This document shows, one piece after another, positions 1-6,499 of a stretch of DNA of 21,326 bases. The position numbers were made by a program, and so were the translations under genes. The DNA is from a virus: positions 1 to 21,326 of IMG/VR virus record IMGVR_UViG_3300027782_000426, one strand, 5' to 3'. Below the pieces are notes generated by a model. That model searched no databases. It had not been told where the DNA came from and saw only the letters and a list, made by a program, of their open reading frames with translations. Every line of letters begins with the position of its first letter. Within the stretch, counting starts at the first letter, position 1.

Positions 1-161
1 GAACTAACATCCAAAATGGTCTTAAGTATTACTCACGTGTTGGTATTCAATTTGATCAAGACAATGATTTTGATACAATGAATGCTAAGGCTAAGGGTTA
101 CGAAAGATACTCATTTGGCTGGACAGACCCTAGAGCAATCTACGGTGTTAACGGTCCTTAA
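1..161 (+). CDS. Probable major capsid protein, C-terminal end (partial)
   Basis: This open frame enters from the left edge (first full codon at base 3) and ends at a TAA at 159-161, followed immediately by TAG. The visible 52 residues are hydrophilic and finish with GYERYSFGWTDPRAIYG, an ending I associate with major capsid (coat) proteins of podovirus-like phages; this is family memory, not a search. The position fits: small virion genes and tail genes follow, and a terminator-like hairpin lies directly downstream, as is common after the most highly expressed late gene. The start and most of the protein lie outside the window. It could instead be another abundant head protein. Confidence 0.6.
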   Translation, partial: TNIQNGLKYYSRVGIQFDQDNDFDTMNAKAKGYERYSFGWTDPRAIYGVNGP

Positions 162-180
162 TAGGACTACATGAGATGTA

Positions 181-209
181 GAGGGGACGAGTTAAAGTTC
201 CCTCTTATC
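181..209 (+). terminator. Terminator-like hairpin after the capsid gene
   Basis: GAGGGGAC (181-188) pairs with GTTCCCTC (197-204) around an 8-base loop, with one G-U pair; A180 and T205 can extend it. It is followed by a U-rich but interrupted tract (TTATCTTTACTT). It may be a leaky terminator or an mRNA-stabilising stem that sets capsid expression above that of downstream genes. Confidence 0.45.
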
Positions 210-226
210 TTTACTTAGGAGTTTAT

Positions 227-286
227 ATGTCATATCCAATTGAAGAAAAAAAAGGTAAACGCCCACCTGTCAAAAAGGGTAAATAA
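227..286 (+). CDS. 19-residue basic micro-ORF
   Basis: ATG at 227 follows a strong ribosome binding site (AGGAG at 217-221, about 5 bases away) and runs 19 codons to TAA. The product is MSYPIEEKKGKRPPVKKGK, strongly basic at the C-terminal half, with no hydrophobic segment. It sits between the capsid-terminator hairpin and a second pair of hairpins. The ribosome binding site and clean stop make translation plausible. It might be a tiny virion or DNA-associated peptide, or a leader peptide whose translation affects the hairpins at 305-341. No family is recognised, and chance occurrence cannot be excluded. Confidence 0.45.
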   Translation: MSYPIEEKKGKRPPVKKGK

Positions 287-304
287 TTTAATTGTTCTCT
301 GATG

Positions 305-341
305 ACGCTTAGAGATAAGCGTTGTTAAAAAACATAACAAC
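305..341 (+). promoter_or_regulatory. Two overlapping, mutually exclusive hairpins in a leader
   Basis: ACGCTTA (305-311) pairs perfectly with TAAGCGT (316-322) across a GAGA tetraloop. GTTGTTA (321-327) pairs perfectly with TAACAAC (335-341) across an A-rich loop. The two stems share bases 321-322, so they compete or stack. The second stem ends four bases before the AAAGGAG ribosome binding site (345-351) of the gene at 358. The layout could tune translation or protect the 5' end of a processed mRNA; function is inferred. Confidence 0.4.
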
Positions 342-357
342 GTCAAAGGAGATTTAT

Positions 358-1071
358 ATGGGTAATCCAACAAGATTTACAAGCGGAGTAGGTACAGCTT
401 ACCAAGGTGAAATATTAGGTAACTATCCTCTTCCAGATCCGTTTCATACTGGTAGTACACAAGGTTTAGGTATTTCAATTTATGAAAATGATTTTAATAC
501 ACTTATTGGTACTGACTATACAGTAACTGGTTCTTCATCAACATTTACATTGTCAAGTACAATCGTTGGTGGTGCAGGTGTATTAACACCAGGTGGTGCT
601 ACAACAGCTACAGCAGCTTACAAAGCTGGTTCATTCTTACAATTCCAAGCTGGTAATCAGTTCTGGTATGAAGCAAGATTTAAAGCATCAGCTGTATCAG
701 GTACTAAGTCATTCTATGTAGGTTTACGTAATGGTTCAGGTGTAACTGATGGTTTATGGTTTGCTAAAGCAGCATCATCAACATCTGTTAACTTAGTATC
801 AACAGTAGGTTCTACAGCTACTACTTTAGTAACTGGCGTAGCAACAGCTGCAGCAGATACTTGGCTTAACTTAGGTTTCTACTACGATGGTACTGATTTA
901 CTAGTCTATTCAGACAATGCTTTAGTAGCTCGTGTTTCAGCTCCAACAATTGGTACTTCAGGTACAACACTATCAAGCGTGTTAATGGCTCCTGTATTCC
1001 AAATTACTCCAACAGCAACTGATACTTTAAGTGTTGATTTTGTTTTAGCTGCTCAAGAACTAGTACGCTAA
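358..1071 (+). CDS. Lectin-like beta-sandwich virion protein (head decoration or fibre candidate)
   Basis: The start chosen is ATG 358 because AAAGGAG lies at 345-351; an in-frame TTG at 322 falls inside a hairpin and has no ribosome binding site. The protein has 237 residues, is rich in Gly, Ser, Thr and Ala, and has no signal peptide or membrane segment. The middle and C-terminal parts look like a concanavalin/laminin-G type jelly roll: an FWYEARFK strand, a YVGLRNG strand, then TWLNLGFYYDG and DLLVYSDNALVARV strands. Phages often use such domains as capsid-surface decoration or carbohydrate-binding modules. The position directly after the capsid gene supports a head-surface role, but the exact function is inferred. 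Next gene starts 12 bases downstream. Confidence 0.6.
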   Translation: MGNPTRFTSGVGTAYQGEILGNYPLPDPFHTGSTQGLGISIYENDFNTLIGTDYTVTGSSSTFTLSSTIVGGAGVLTPGGATTATAAYKAGSFLQFQAGNQFWYEARFKASAVSGTKSFYVGLRNGSGVTDGLWFAKAASSTSVNLVSTVGSTATTLVTGVATAAADTWLNLGFYYDGTDLLVYSDNALVARVSAPTIGTSGTTLSSVLMAPVFQITPTATDTLSVDFVLAAQELVR

Positions 1072-1083
1072 TAGGAGAATAAC

Positions 1084-1500
1084 ATGGCTAATTCAGTTCA
1101 GATTCAAACGTTAGTTGATAGTGAACGTAACTTAGTTGTTAAATTAGTTGGTATTTTAGATACAAGTAACGTAAGTTTAGCTACATTAATTGACCCAGCA
1201 CTTGTTGCTGCAGTTAATGCTTCAGGTTTAAACTCACAACAACCTACTAAAGTAGCAATTAAAAAAGTAACTTATGACGTAGAAGATGGCTTAGCTGTTA
1301 ACCTTTATTGGGATGCCACAGCAGATGTACCTATCTGGAGATTTGTAGGTAGGGGATTTGTAATGGGAGAACACATTGGTTTCTTACAAAATAATGCTGG
1401 TGCAGGTGTGACTGGTAAAGTTTTATATGATACAGACGGTTATTCATCAGGCTCTTTATCATTCAGTTTATTGATTGAATGTATTAAGCAGTGGAGTTAA
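1084..1500 (+). CDS. Conserved phage virion-type protein, function unknown
   Basis: This 138-residue protein starts at ATG 1084 behind AGGAG (1073-1077). It alternates short hydrophobic strands (LVVKLVGILD, KVAIKKVTYDV, GLAVNLYWD) and ends in SFSLLIECIKQWS, so it is probably all-beta and small. No enzyme motif, signal peptide or membrane helix is visible. Its place between a decoration-like protein and a Dps-like protein, within a run of co-directional late genes, suggests a head-completion or other structural role. I recall similar short proteins in podovirus head-tail blocks but cannot name the family. Its stop almost touches the next start (1502), suggesting translational coupling. Confidence 0.55.
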   Translation: MANSVQIQTLVDSERNLVVKLVGILDTSNVSLATLIDPALVAAVNASGLNSQQPTKVAIKKVTYDVEDGLAVNLYWDATADVPIWRFVGRGFVMGEHIGFLQNNAGAGVTGKVLYDTDGYSSGSLSFSLLIECIKQWS

Positions 1501-1501
1501 T

Positions 1502-1852
1502 ATGGAAGAAATCATAGGATTATTGTTCCATGCACGTACTATAGCGCATATAGAGCATTTAAAGACTAAGAGCTATGCTCAACACAAAGCTCTTGGTCAT
1601 TTCTATGATGATGTTGTTGATCTAGCAGATAACCTTGCAGAAGCATTTCAAGGGGATGAAGGTATTATGGCTGACATCCCTTTGTTTTCTAGTATGCCTA
1701 CAGACACTATTGACAACTTCTTAGTTAAACAAGTTAATATGATTGAGAAATTAAGAGTATCAGCGTCTAGTAGAAAAGCTGTTCAAAACATCATTGATGA
1801 AGTAATTGCTTTATATCTAAGTACTATTTATAAACTAAGGAACTTATCATGA
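1502..1852 (+). CDS. Dps/ferritin-like helical protein (DUF5856-like)
   Basis: ATG 1502 is chosen because GGAG lies seven bases upstream; an upstream in-frame ATG at 1475 is buried in the previous gene. The 116-residue product is helical. Residues 19-51 resemble helix A/B of Dps proteins: H19, H28, D43 and E47, with H28 to D43 to E47 spaced exactly as H63, D78 and E82 of E. coli Dps, and an Ala before the Glu in both. The first His pair is three residues closer than in Dps, and the Dps Asp four residues after the second His is Gly here. The sequence (HLKTKSYAQHKAL...DNLAEAFQG) matches my memory of phage DUF5856 proteins. It may bind metal or protect DNA; activity is unproven. The stop overlaps the next ATG (ATGA). 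Confidence 0.6.
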   Translation: MEEIIGLLFHARTIAHIEHLKTKSYAQHKALGHFYDDVVDLADNLAEAFQGDEGIMADIPLFSSMPTDTIDNFLVKQVNMIEKLRVSASSRKAVQNIIDEVIALYLSTIYKLRNLS

Positions 1853-2004
1853 TAGCTACTGATGCTAAAATAAAACAAATGGAGCTTTCTGCTATTATTA
1901 CAAGAGCAGATGGAACTATTGAAGATCTTGGAACAATTCAGTATTGGCACAAGAACCCACTTAAACGTATTTTATGGAGAATTAAAAAATGGCTACACTA
2001 TTAG
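1849..2004 (+). CDS. 51-residue small protein, unknown
   Basis: This short frame starts at an ATG that overlaps the TGA of the Dps-like gene and ends 16 bases inside the following gene. The overlap at both ends is typical of coupled phage genes. The product has a small beta-type N-terminal half (MELSAIITRADGTIEDLG) and a basic, Trp-rich tail (HKNPLKRILWRIKKWLHY) that could bind a membrane surface, nucleic acid or a partner protein. No family is recognised. It contains the ribosome binding site (GGAGA, 1976-1980) of the gene at 1989. Confidence 0.5.
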   Translation: MIATDAKIKQMELSAIITRADGTIEDLGTIQYWHKNPLKRILWRIKKWLHY

Positions 2005-2354
2005 TAAACACAGGTAAAGCTGTAGTTACAAACCGTATTAAAGGCTCTGGAACTGAACCTTCCTATGTTGCTTGGGGTACAGGTGCTGGAACTACTGCTG
2101 CTACTGATACAACTTTATTTACTGAAACTGGTACTAGAGTTGCAGGTACATCAACACAACAAACAACAACTACAACAAGTGATACATATCAAGTTGTAGG
2201 TACACAAACAGCAGGTGGTTCTTTAACAATCACTAACGCTGGTTTGTTTGATGCACTTACAGTTGGTAACTTATTTGTTAAAGGTGACTTTACTGGTATC
2301 GCATTAACATCAGGCGATAGCATTCAGTTCACATTCAAAACACAATTTAGTTAA
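1989..2354 (+). CDS. Small beta-rich phage virion protein
   Basis: ATG 1989 follows GGAGA at a 8-base spacing. The 121-residue product is Thr/Gly-rich with the features PSYVAWGTGAGTT, RVAGTSTQQTTTTTSDTYQVVG, ITNAGLFDA and LTSGDSIQFTFKTQF. This arrangement is one I recognise from many podovirus genomes as a conserved small structural protein next to tail-fibre genes. It has no enzyme motif. The repeated beta strands and the GLFDA...SGDSIQF ending suggest a fibre-associated or collar beta domain. Function is inferred from position and composition. Confidence 0.6.
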   Translation: MATLLVNTGKAVVTNRIKGSGTEPSYVAWGTGAGTTAATDTTLFTETGTRVAGTSTQQTTTTTSDTYQVVGTQTAGGSLTITNAGLFDALTVGNLFVKGDFTGIALTSGDSIQFTFKTQFS

Positions 2355-2374
2355 TAAGATTGGGGGCCTGAGCT

Positions 2375-3202
2375 ATGGCTCTAAATCAATCAGCAATTAA
2401 CGTAAAAGTAATAAACGGGGCTGAGACTACACAGTTTAGTCAAGCCCTGAATGTTACGTCTACAGTTACTGCTTCGTTCAGACGAGCACTAGGTGCTATT
2501 AAGTCTATTGTTAGTACAAGTACAGCTACTCTTGCTAAAGGTTTTATTTATTTAAAATCTATTACAGCATCTTTAGTTACTAGCTTATCTTCAATAACTC
2601 GAACTGGTCGTGGTAAAATATTAACAGTATCTTCTACTAGTTTAAGTACATTAGCTAATAGATTATCTTTACTTAGAACTTTAGTTGCTACTAGTACTAT
2701 AGTTCAAACGCTTCGAAGAACTTTTGGTAAACTTGTTTTACAAGCAGAAGTAACAGTAGCTACAATACTAACAGCTACTAATAGACTTGTAACATTATTA
2801 GCTTATTCAACAGCAACAGCTAGTTTTAGAAGAGCAATAGCTTTTAAAGTAACTTCAGTAGTCTCTACAGTAACTGCTACTTTAACTAGAACTAAAACCT
2901 TAGTAAGAACAATTACAGCGTCACTAGTTAGTTCTGTATCAACATTATTAGCAGTTAGATTGTATTATAGAATCCTAACTGTACTATCTACAACAACCTC
3001 TACTTTAGTAAAATTAGTAGGAAAACCATTGACAATTCTAGTAAATTGTGGTATTATATTAGTTAAGGGTGTAAGTAAGTTTATTACATTAGTAGTTACT
3101 CCTATAGTTACAATAATTAAGAGTGTTATATCTTTCATAAGATACCCTTTAAATAGATTAATATATGCCGCTTCTAAAATTAGAAAAGTCTTTTATACTT
3201 AA
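2375..3202 (+). CDS. Basic Ser/Thr/Leu-rich repeat protein, unknown
   Basis: The 275-residue product is unlike an ordinary globular protein. By hand count it has 33 Lys/Arg and only two acidic residues (E17, E125), with no Asp. From about residue 27 it can be split into roughly twelve 19-20-residue units of the type V-S-T-x-T-A-T-L-x-R-x(3)-x-L-x-T-L. Residues 28-75 reappear, diverged, at 145-192: TASFRRA at 32 and 148, and ITASLV near 63 and 180. After about residue 220 it becomes hydrophobic with spaced Lys/Arg (LVNCGIILVKGVSKFITLVV). Strand periodicity would fit a beta-solenoid or an amphipathic membrane- or DNA-facing protein. The ribosome binding site is weak (a G-run at 2362-2366). Similar low-complexity repeat proteins occur in other phages, but no function is known to me. 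Confidence 0.6.
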   Translation: MALNQSAINVKVINGAETTQFSQALNVTSTVTASFRRALGAIKSIVSTSTATLAKGFIYLKSITASLVTSLSSITRTGRGKILTVSSTSLSTLANRLSLLRTLVATSTIVQTLRRTFGKLVLQAEVTVATILTATNRLVTLLAYSTATASFRRAIAFKVTSVVSTVTATLTRTKTLVRTITASLVSSVSTLLAVRLYYRILTVLSTTTSTLVKLVGKPLTILVNCGIILVKGVSKFITLVVTPIVTIIKSVISFIRYPLNRLIYAASKIRKVFYT

Positions 3203-3213
3203 GGATTTAGGAT

Positions 3214-3525
3214 ATGCCTACGGCTTTTTCATACAAAGTAACCACTGAAAACGAACAGTTTACTTTTGACTTTTCCCCAGCTATGGGTACAGGAGAGACT
3301 ATCTCTTCTGCTACTAGTACTGTAGAAGTAGTTTCTGGTACAGATCCAAGCCCTACTTCTATACTTCAAGGTGGCCCTGTAGTTAGTTCTCAACAGGTAG
3401 GTCAAAGAGTTTATGGTGGTTTAGATGGTGTTATATATCGTATTGAAGTGACGGTAATTACTTCGGCTGCTAATACTTTAGTACTTTTAGCTGACCTACA
3501 AGTTCTTGCTCCAACTAGTGTCTAG
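3214..3525 (+). CDS. Ig-like small virion protein
   Basis: ATG 3214 follows AGGAT a few bases upstream. The 103-residue protein is all-beta in pattern: FSYKVTTENEQFTFDFSP, ETISSATSTVEVVSGTDP, then VYGGLDGVIYRIEVTVITSAANTLVLLADLQVL. The order of strands, with a Gly-Leu-Asp-Gly turn and a final long strand, resembles the Ig-like/fibronectin-type phage proteins that decorate virions or sit next to fibre genes. No Cys, no signal peptide. It lies upstream of the zinc-ribbon gene, ten bases from its TTG start. The Ig-like label is by pattern only. Confidence 0.55.
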   Translation: MPTAFSYKVTTENEQFTFDFSPAMGTGETISSATSTVEVVSGTDPSPTSILQGGPVVSSQQVGQRVYGGLDGVIYRIEVTVITSAANTLVLLADLQVLAPTSV

Positions 3526-3534
3526 GATACTCAA

Positions 3535-3942
3535 TTGAGTTATATTGCTAGATATGATAAGGGAGATTGGATAGCCATATGTGACGTCTGTGGACGTAAG
3601 TATAAAGCTTCTAATCTTAAAAAACGTTGGGATGGCTTGATGTGTTGTGATGACGATTGGGAAATACGTCAACCACAAGACTTTGTAAGAGGTGTTGCAG
3701 ATACTCAGATAGCTCCTTGGTTAAGATCAGAACCTTCTAATAGTTTTATACCAGTAACCCAAGCTTTATGGGGTCAGTATGTTTCAACAAGTTCAGTAAG
3801 CTTATTAACATCAGTTATTTGGGCTCCTTGGAATCCACACTTTTATAGTACAGTAACAGCAACTCTATCATATGTTAGAGTACTTCCATCAACACCAGAA
3901 TCAATTAATGGTTCAGCAATCAACACGACAACTTTAGGATAA
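3535..3942 (+). CDS. Zinc-ribbon-like phage protein with TTG start
   Basis: The start is TTG 3535, with AGGAT at 3524-3528; no ATG is available before the conserved N-terminus. The 135-residue product begins YIARYDKGDWIAICDVCGRKY...LKKRWDGLMCC, with C16/C19 and C37/C38 as two candidate Zn-ligand pairs, followed by DDDWEIRQPQDFVRG. This N-terminal block recurs in many phage structural regions; I know it as a conserved protein of unknown function. The C-terminal half (from about residue 70) is Ser/Thr-rich and beta-like. The adjoining Cys-Cys rather than CxxC is odd, so zinc binding might use only one of them. It ends four bases before the fibre gene, whose ribosome binding site lies in its last codons. 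Confidence 0.6.
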   Translation: MSYIARYDKGDWIAICDVCGRKYKASNLKKRWDGLMCCDDDWEIRQPQDFVRGVADTQIAPWLRSEPSNSFIPVTQALWGQYVSTSSVSLLTSVIWAPWNPHFYSTVTATLSYVRVLPSTPESINGSAINTTTLG

Positions 3943-3946
3943 TATT

Positions 3947-5626
3947 ATGGCAGGATTAAATTTATTTACAAATAACGCAGCTACCACACTAGCTACAGGT
4001 ATTAATAGCTCTGTTACATCGTTAACTGTTGCATCAGCTACTGGTGGTTTATTTCCAACATTAGCAGGATCACAATACTTTTACTGTACCTTATCTAATA
4101 CAGCAGGTACTACAATTGAAATTGTTAAAGTAACTGCTAGATCAACAGATACATTTACTATTGTTCGTGGTCAAGACAATACAACTGCAGCTGCATTTAT
4201 TGCAGGTGATAAAGTTGAACTCCGTTTAACAGCAGCTGATCTTCAAAACTTTCCACAATTAGATTCAACTAATACATTCTCACAAACCCAAACATTTGTA
4301 ACTCCTATATTAGGTACCCCTACTTCAGGAACATTAACAAACTGTACAGGTTATACTACAGCTAATTTAAGTGGTTCAATTGGTTTAACTACTCAAGTAA
4401 CAGGAACCCTTCCAATAGCTAATGGTGGTACTAATTCGACTACAGCTGCAGGTGCTAATGCCAATTTACAAACATATACAACAACAGCTACAGCTGCAGG
4501 TACAACTACACTTACTAATACAAGTACATATTACCAATACTTTACAGGAGTAACAACTCAAACTGTAGTATTACCAGTAACAAGTACTTTATCTTTAGGT
4601 TGGTCTTTCCATATAGCTAATAACTCTACTGGTAATTTAACTTTACAATCGTCTGGTTTAAATACAATAGCAACTATTTTACCTAATACTACTGCACACG
4701 TAACTTGTATTTTAACAAGTGGAACAACAGCAGCATCATGGGATTATGGTTTTACTGATTTTAATACCTCAGTACCAGTAGCTTTAGGTGGTACTGGTAA
4801 TACATCAGCAACTGCTTATGCAGTGCTAACTGGAGGCACTACTTCAACAGGTGCATTCCAATCTATTGCTTCAGTAGGTACTTCAGGTCAAGTATTAACA
4901 TCGAATGGTGCTAGTGCATTACCTACATTCCAAACAGCAGCTGGTGGTGGTCTTGGTGGCACTACAGCATTTACATCAAGCGGAACATTTACAATTCCTG
5001 CTGGTAAAACAGTAGTAAAAGTTACTGTTCAAGGCGGTGGTGGTGCAGGAGCTGGAGCGGCAAGTATTAATAGTCCTTCAACAGGTGGAGCAGGCGGTGG
5101 TGGAACTGCAATTAAATATTTAACAGGATTAACACCAGGAAATACTTTAACTGTCACTGTTGGAGCAGTTAAAACAGCAACTACAGGCGCTGGAGCGGCA
5201 GGTAACACTTCTTCTGTAGCTAGCGGAACACAAACTATTACCACTATTTCAGCAACAGGGGGTGGTGCAGGGTCTAGAATAGATGCGGCAAACAATAACA
5301 CACAATATACACAAACAGGTGGAGCAGGCGGATCAGGAACTAATGGTGATGTTAATATTACAGGTGGCACAGGAAAAACGGGAACTGTATCTAGTGATGG
5401 TTGTGGTGTAAAGATATTTTGGAATTCAGGCAGTGGTGGAGATAGTGTTTTTGGGTTTGGTGGATCAGGAACAGCAATAGTATATCTTTCTGGGGCTCCT
5501 CTATTAGCTACAGCTGGTATAACGGGAATAGGATATGGAGCTGGTGGATCAGGATGTTTAGGGTTTACATGTCCAGCTAATACAGGTGGAAATGGTTCTG
5601 CTGGTATAGTTATCTTTGAATATTAA
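3947..5626 (+). CDS. Tail fibre/adhesin with glycine-rich tip
   Basis: The 559-residue protein has a fibre layout. Residues 1-100 form the probable virion-attachment domain (TTLATG...SLTVASATGGLFP...EIVKVTARSTDTFTIVRGQDNT...GDKVELRLTAADL). Residues 105-330 are a Thr/Gly/Ala-rich shaft with recognisable fibre motifs, PIANGGTNSTTAA at about 156 and ALGGTGNTSATAY near 279, then GQVLTSNGASALPTFQ. Residues 340-559 are a glycine-rich domain with FTSSGTFTIPAGKTVVKVTVQGG and runs of Gly/Ala, closing with AGIVIFEY. Such domains form polyglycine-type helices at receptor-binding tips in some adhesins. It probably binds the host surface. The ribosome binding site TAGGAT lies in the previous gene. GGC and GCG codons cluster in the tip, unlike the rest of the window. 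Confidence 0.85.
   Translation: MAGLNLFTNNAATTLATGINSSVTSLTVASATGGLFPTLAGSQYFYCTLSNTAGTTIEIVKVTARSTDTFTIVRGQDNTTAAAFIAGDKVELRLTAADLQNFPQLDSTNTFSQTQTFVTPILGTPTSGTLTNCTGYTTANLSGSIGLTTQVTGTLPIANGGTNSTTAAGANANLQTYTTTATAAGTTTLTNTSTYYQYFTGVTTQTVVLPVTSTLSLGWSFHIANNSTGNLTLQSSGLNTIATILPNTTAHVTCILTSGTTAASWDYGFTDFNTSVPVALGGTGNTSATAYAVLTGGTTSTGAFQSIASVGTSGQVLTSNGASALPTFQTAAGGGLGGTTAFTSSGTFTIPAGKTVVKVTVQGGGGAGAGAASINSPSTGGAGGGGTAIKYLTGLTPGNTLTVTVGAVKTATTGAGAAGNTSSVASGTQTITTISATGGGAGSRIDAANNNTQYTQTGGAGGSGTNGDVNITGGTGKTGTVSSDGCGVKIFWNSGSGGDSVFGFGGSGTAIVYLSGAPLLATAGITGIGYGAGGSGCLGFTCPANTGGNGSAGIVIFEY
5081..5331 (+). repeat. Direct repeats in the adhesin tip
   Basis: ACAGGTGGAGCAGGCGG occurs at 5081-5097 and again at 5315-5331, and GCTGGAGCGGCA occurs at 5051-5062 and 5190-5201. 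They encode the Gly/Ala-rich stretches of the fibre tip. They are exact over 17 and 12 bases in otherwise diverged surroundings, so recombination between copies could shorten or lengthen the tip. Confidence 0.6.
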
Positions 5627-5628
5627 TT

Positions 5629-5976
5629 ATGTATTCTAAAGCAACCAAACTTGCATTAAAAGCTAAAAAAGTCTATTCATCTATAAATTCAGTTTGGCAT
5701 TGTTATTATCATGCTTTAAGCGGTGATGAATTAAAAGAACAAATATTAACTATTGCATATAAACCAACAGACCAAATGAATAGTTGGTCTTTTAAAGATT
5801 TAACACCTCATTATAAAATGTATGAAGATCAAGGTCTTTTTAATTTTATAAAAGAAAAATATAATGTTGCTGAAAATGAAATTTATGAATGTATCAATTA
5901 CATTAAAGAGTTTCTTGATGATGCAAAAATTGAATACACAGGAAAACCATTTTTTAACAAGGAAATAACAATATGA
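5629..5976 (+). CDS. 115-residue protein downstream of fibre, unknown
   Basis: ATG 5629 follows the fibre stop by two bases with no clear ribosome binding site, so it probably depends on coupling to the fibre gene. The 115-residue product is helical and charged (KATKLALKAKKVYSSINSVWHCYYHALSGDELKEQ, then FKDLTPHYKMYEDQGLFNFIKEKYN, then a final helix with EIYECINYIKEFLDDAKIEY). No domain is recognised. Genes directly after a fibre are often its chaperone or a receptor-blocking factor, so a fibre-assembly role is a reasonable guess. Its ATGA overlap with the next gene shows coupled expression. Confidence 0.5.
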   Translation: MYSKATKLALKAKKVYSSINSVWHCYYHALSGDELKEQILTIAYKPTDQMNSWSFKDLTPHYKMYEDQGLFNFIKEKYNVAENEIYECINYIKEFLDDAKIEYTGKPFFNKEITI

Positions 5977-6218
5977 AATATGTTTTAGTATGTAAAAATG
6001 AACCTAGAGAGCAAGGCTATCGTTGCGCTGATATATTTGACACAATACCTTGGGATGCCGCACCTGAACATATGTGGATTGAATGCCCTGATGATTTTGT
6101 AGCAGATTCTAAATGGTTTGATCCAACAGATAATACATTTAAAGACTTTCCAATTTTTGAACCTATGGCTATAAATTTTGACAATCAACCAATAACAAGT
6201 GGAACGCAAACAATTTAA
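5973..6218 (+). CDS. 81-residue protein, possibly tail-fibre assembly-like
   Basis: ATG 5973 overlaps the preceding stop and is preceded by AAGGA. The 81-residue product starts with a beta strand (KYVLVCKNEP) and contains HMWIECPDDFVADSKWFDPTDNTFKDFP. The pattern of Trp, Cys-Pro-Asp and WFDPTDNTF near the C-terminus is one I associate with small proteins that follow phage fibre genes, some of which resemble tail-fibre assembly proteins. The match is by eye and weak. It ends at a TAATG junction with the cupin gene. Confidence 0.45.
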   Translation: MKYVLVCKNEPREQGYRCADIFDTIPWDAAPEHMWIECPDDFVADSKWFDPTDNTFKDFPIFEPMAINFDNQPITSGTQTI

Positions 6219-6499
6219 TGATTCAATCTGCATCACTTAAACATAGCTTTACTTATGATGGTGCGCAATTAAATGTGTATCACGCCAATAAAGGGTTTGG
6301 ATTGCCGCAACATCAGCATACTTGGTCACACGCTACTATTTGTCATAATGGTTCTTGTGCTATAAGAATGGAAGGTAAAGAAAAGATTATTAATAAACAT
6401 AGTGGTGCTTTTAATCTACCAGCTGGCGAATGGCATGAGATTGAAGCATTGGAAGATGACACTGTATTTGTAAACGTATTTGCAGAAGGAAAATACTAA
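6218..6499 (+). CDS. Small cupin-domain protein
   Basis: The 93-residue protein fits a single cupin barrel. Cupin motif 1 is at residues 26-46 (GFGLPQHQHTWSHATICHNG) with H32, H34 and H38 as candidate metal ligands; the usual Glu is replaced by His. Motif 2 is at 63-73 (GAFNLPAGEWH) with H73 as the fourth ligand. Cupins cover metal-dependent dioxygenases, isomerases and sugar-binding regulators, so substrate cannot be inferred. ATG 6218 overlaps the stop of the preceding gene (TAATG), and the stop overlaps the next ATG. Its place between fibre and lysis genes hints at modification or binding of a surface sugar, or a fibre-associated part; this is speculation. Confidence 0.7.
   Translation: MIQSASLKHSFTYDGAQLNVYHANKGFGLPQHQHTWSHATICHNGSCAIRMEGKEKIINKHSGAFNLPAGEWHEIEALEDDTVFVNVFAEGKY

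Noticed and set aside
159-175. TAATAGGACT at the capsid stop resembles the start of a T7-type phage promoter.
   Set aside because: The first six bases are the tandem stop codons TAA TAG, the match stops after about ten bases, and no second copy of this motif was seen upstream of other genes.
322-357. Upstream TTG start at 322 for the lectin-like protein.
   Set aside because: It falls in a hairpin stem and would precede the strong ribosome binding site, which points to ATG 358.
1475-1501. Longer version of the Dps-like gene beginning at an ATG at 1475.
   Set aside because: It lies inside the preceding gene without a ribosome binding site; ATG 1502 has GGAG at good spacing.
5029-5370. Reverse-strand Pro/Ala/Val-rich frame of 113 residues opposite the fibre tip.
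   Set aside because: It is the antisense of the Gly-rich coding sequence, has low complexity and no ribosome binding site.
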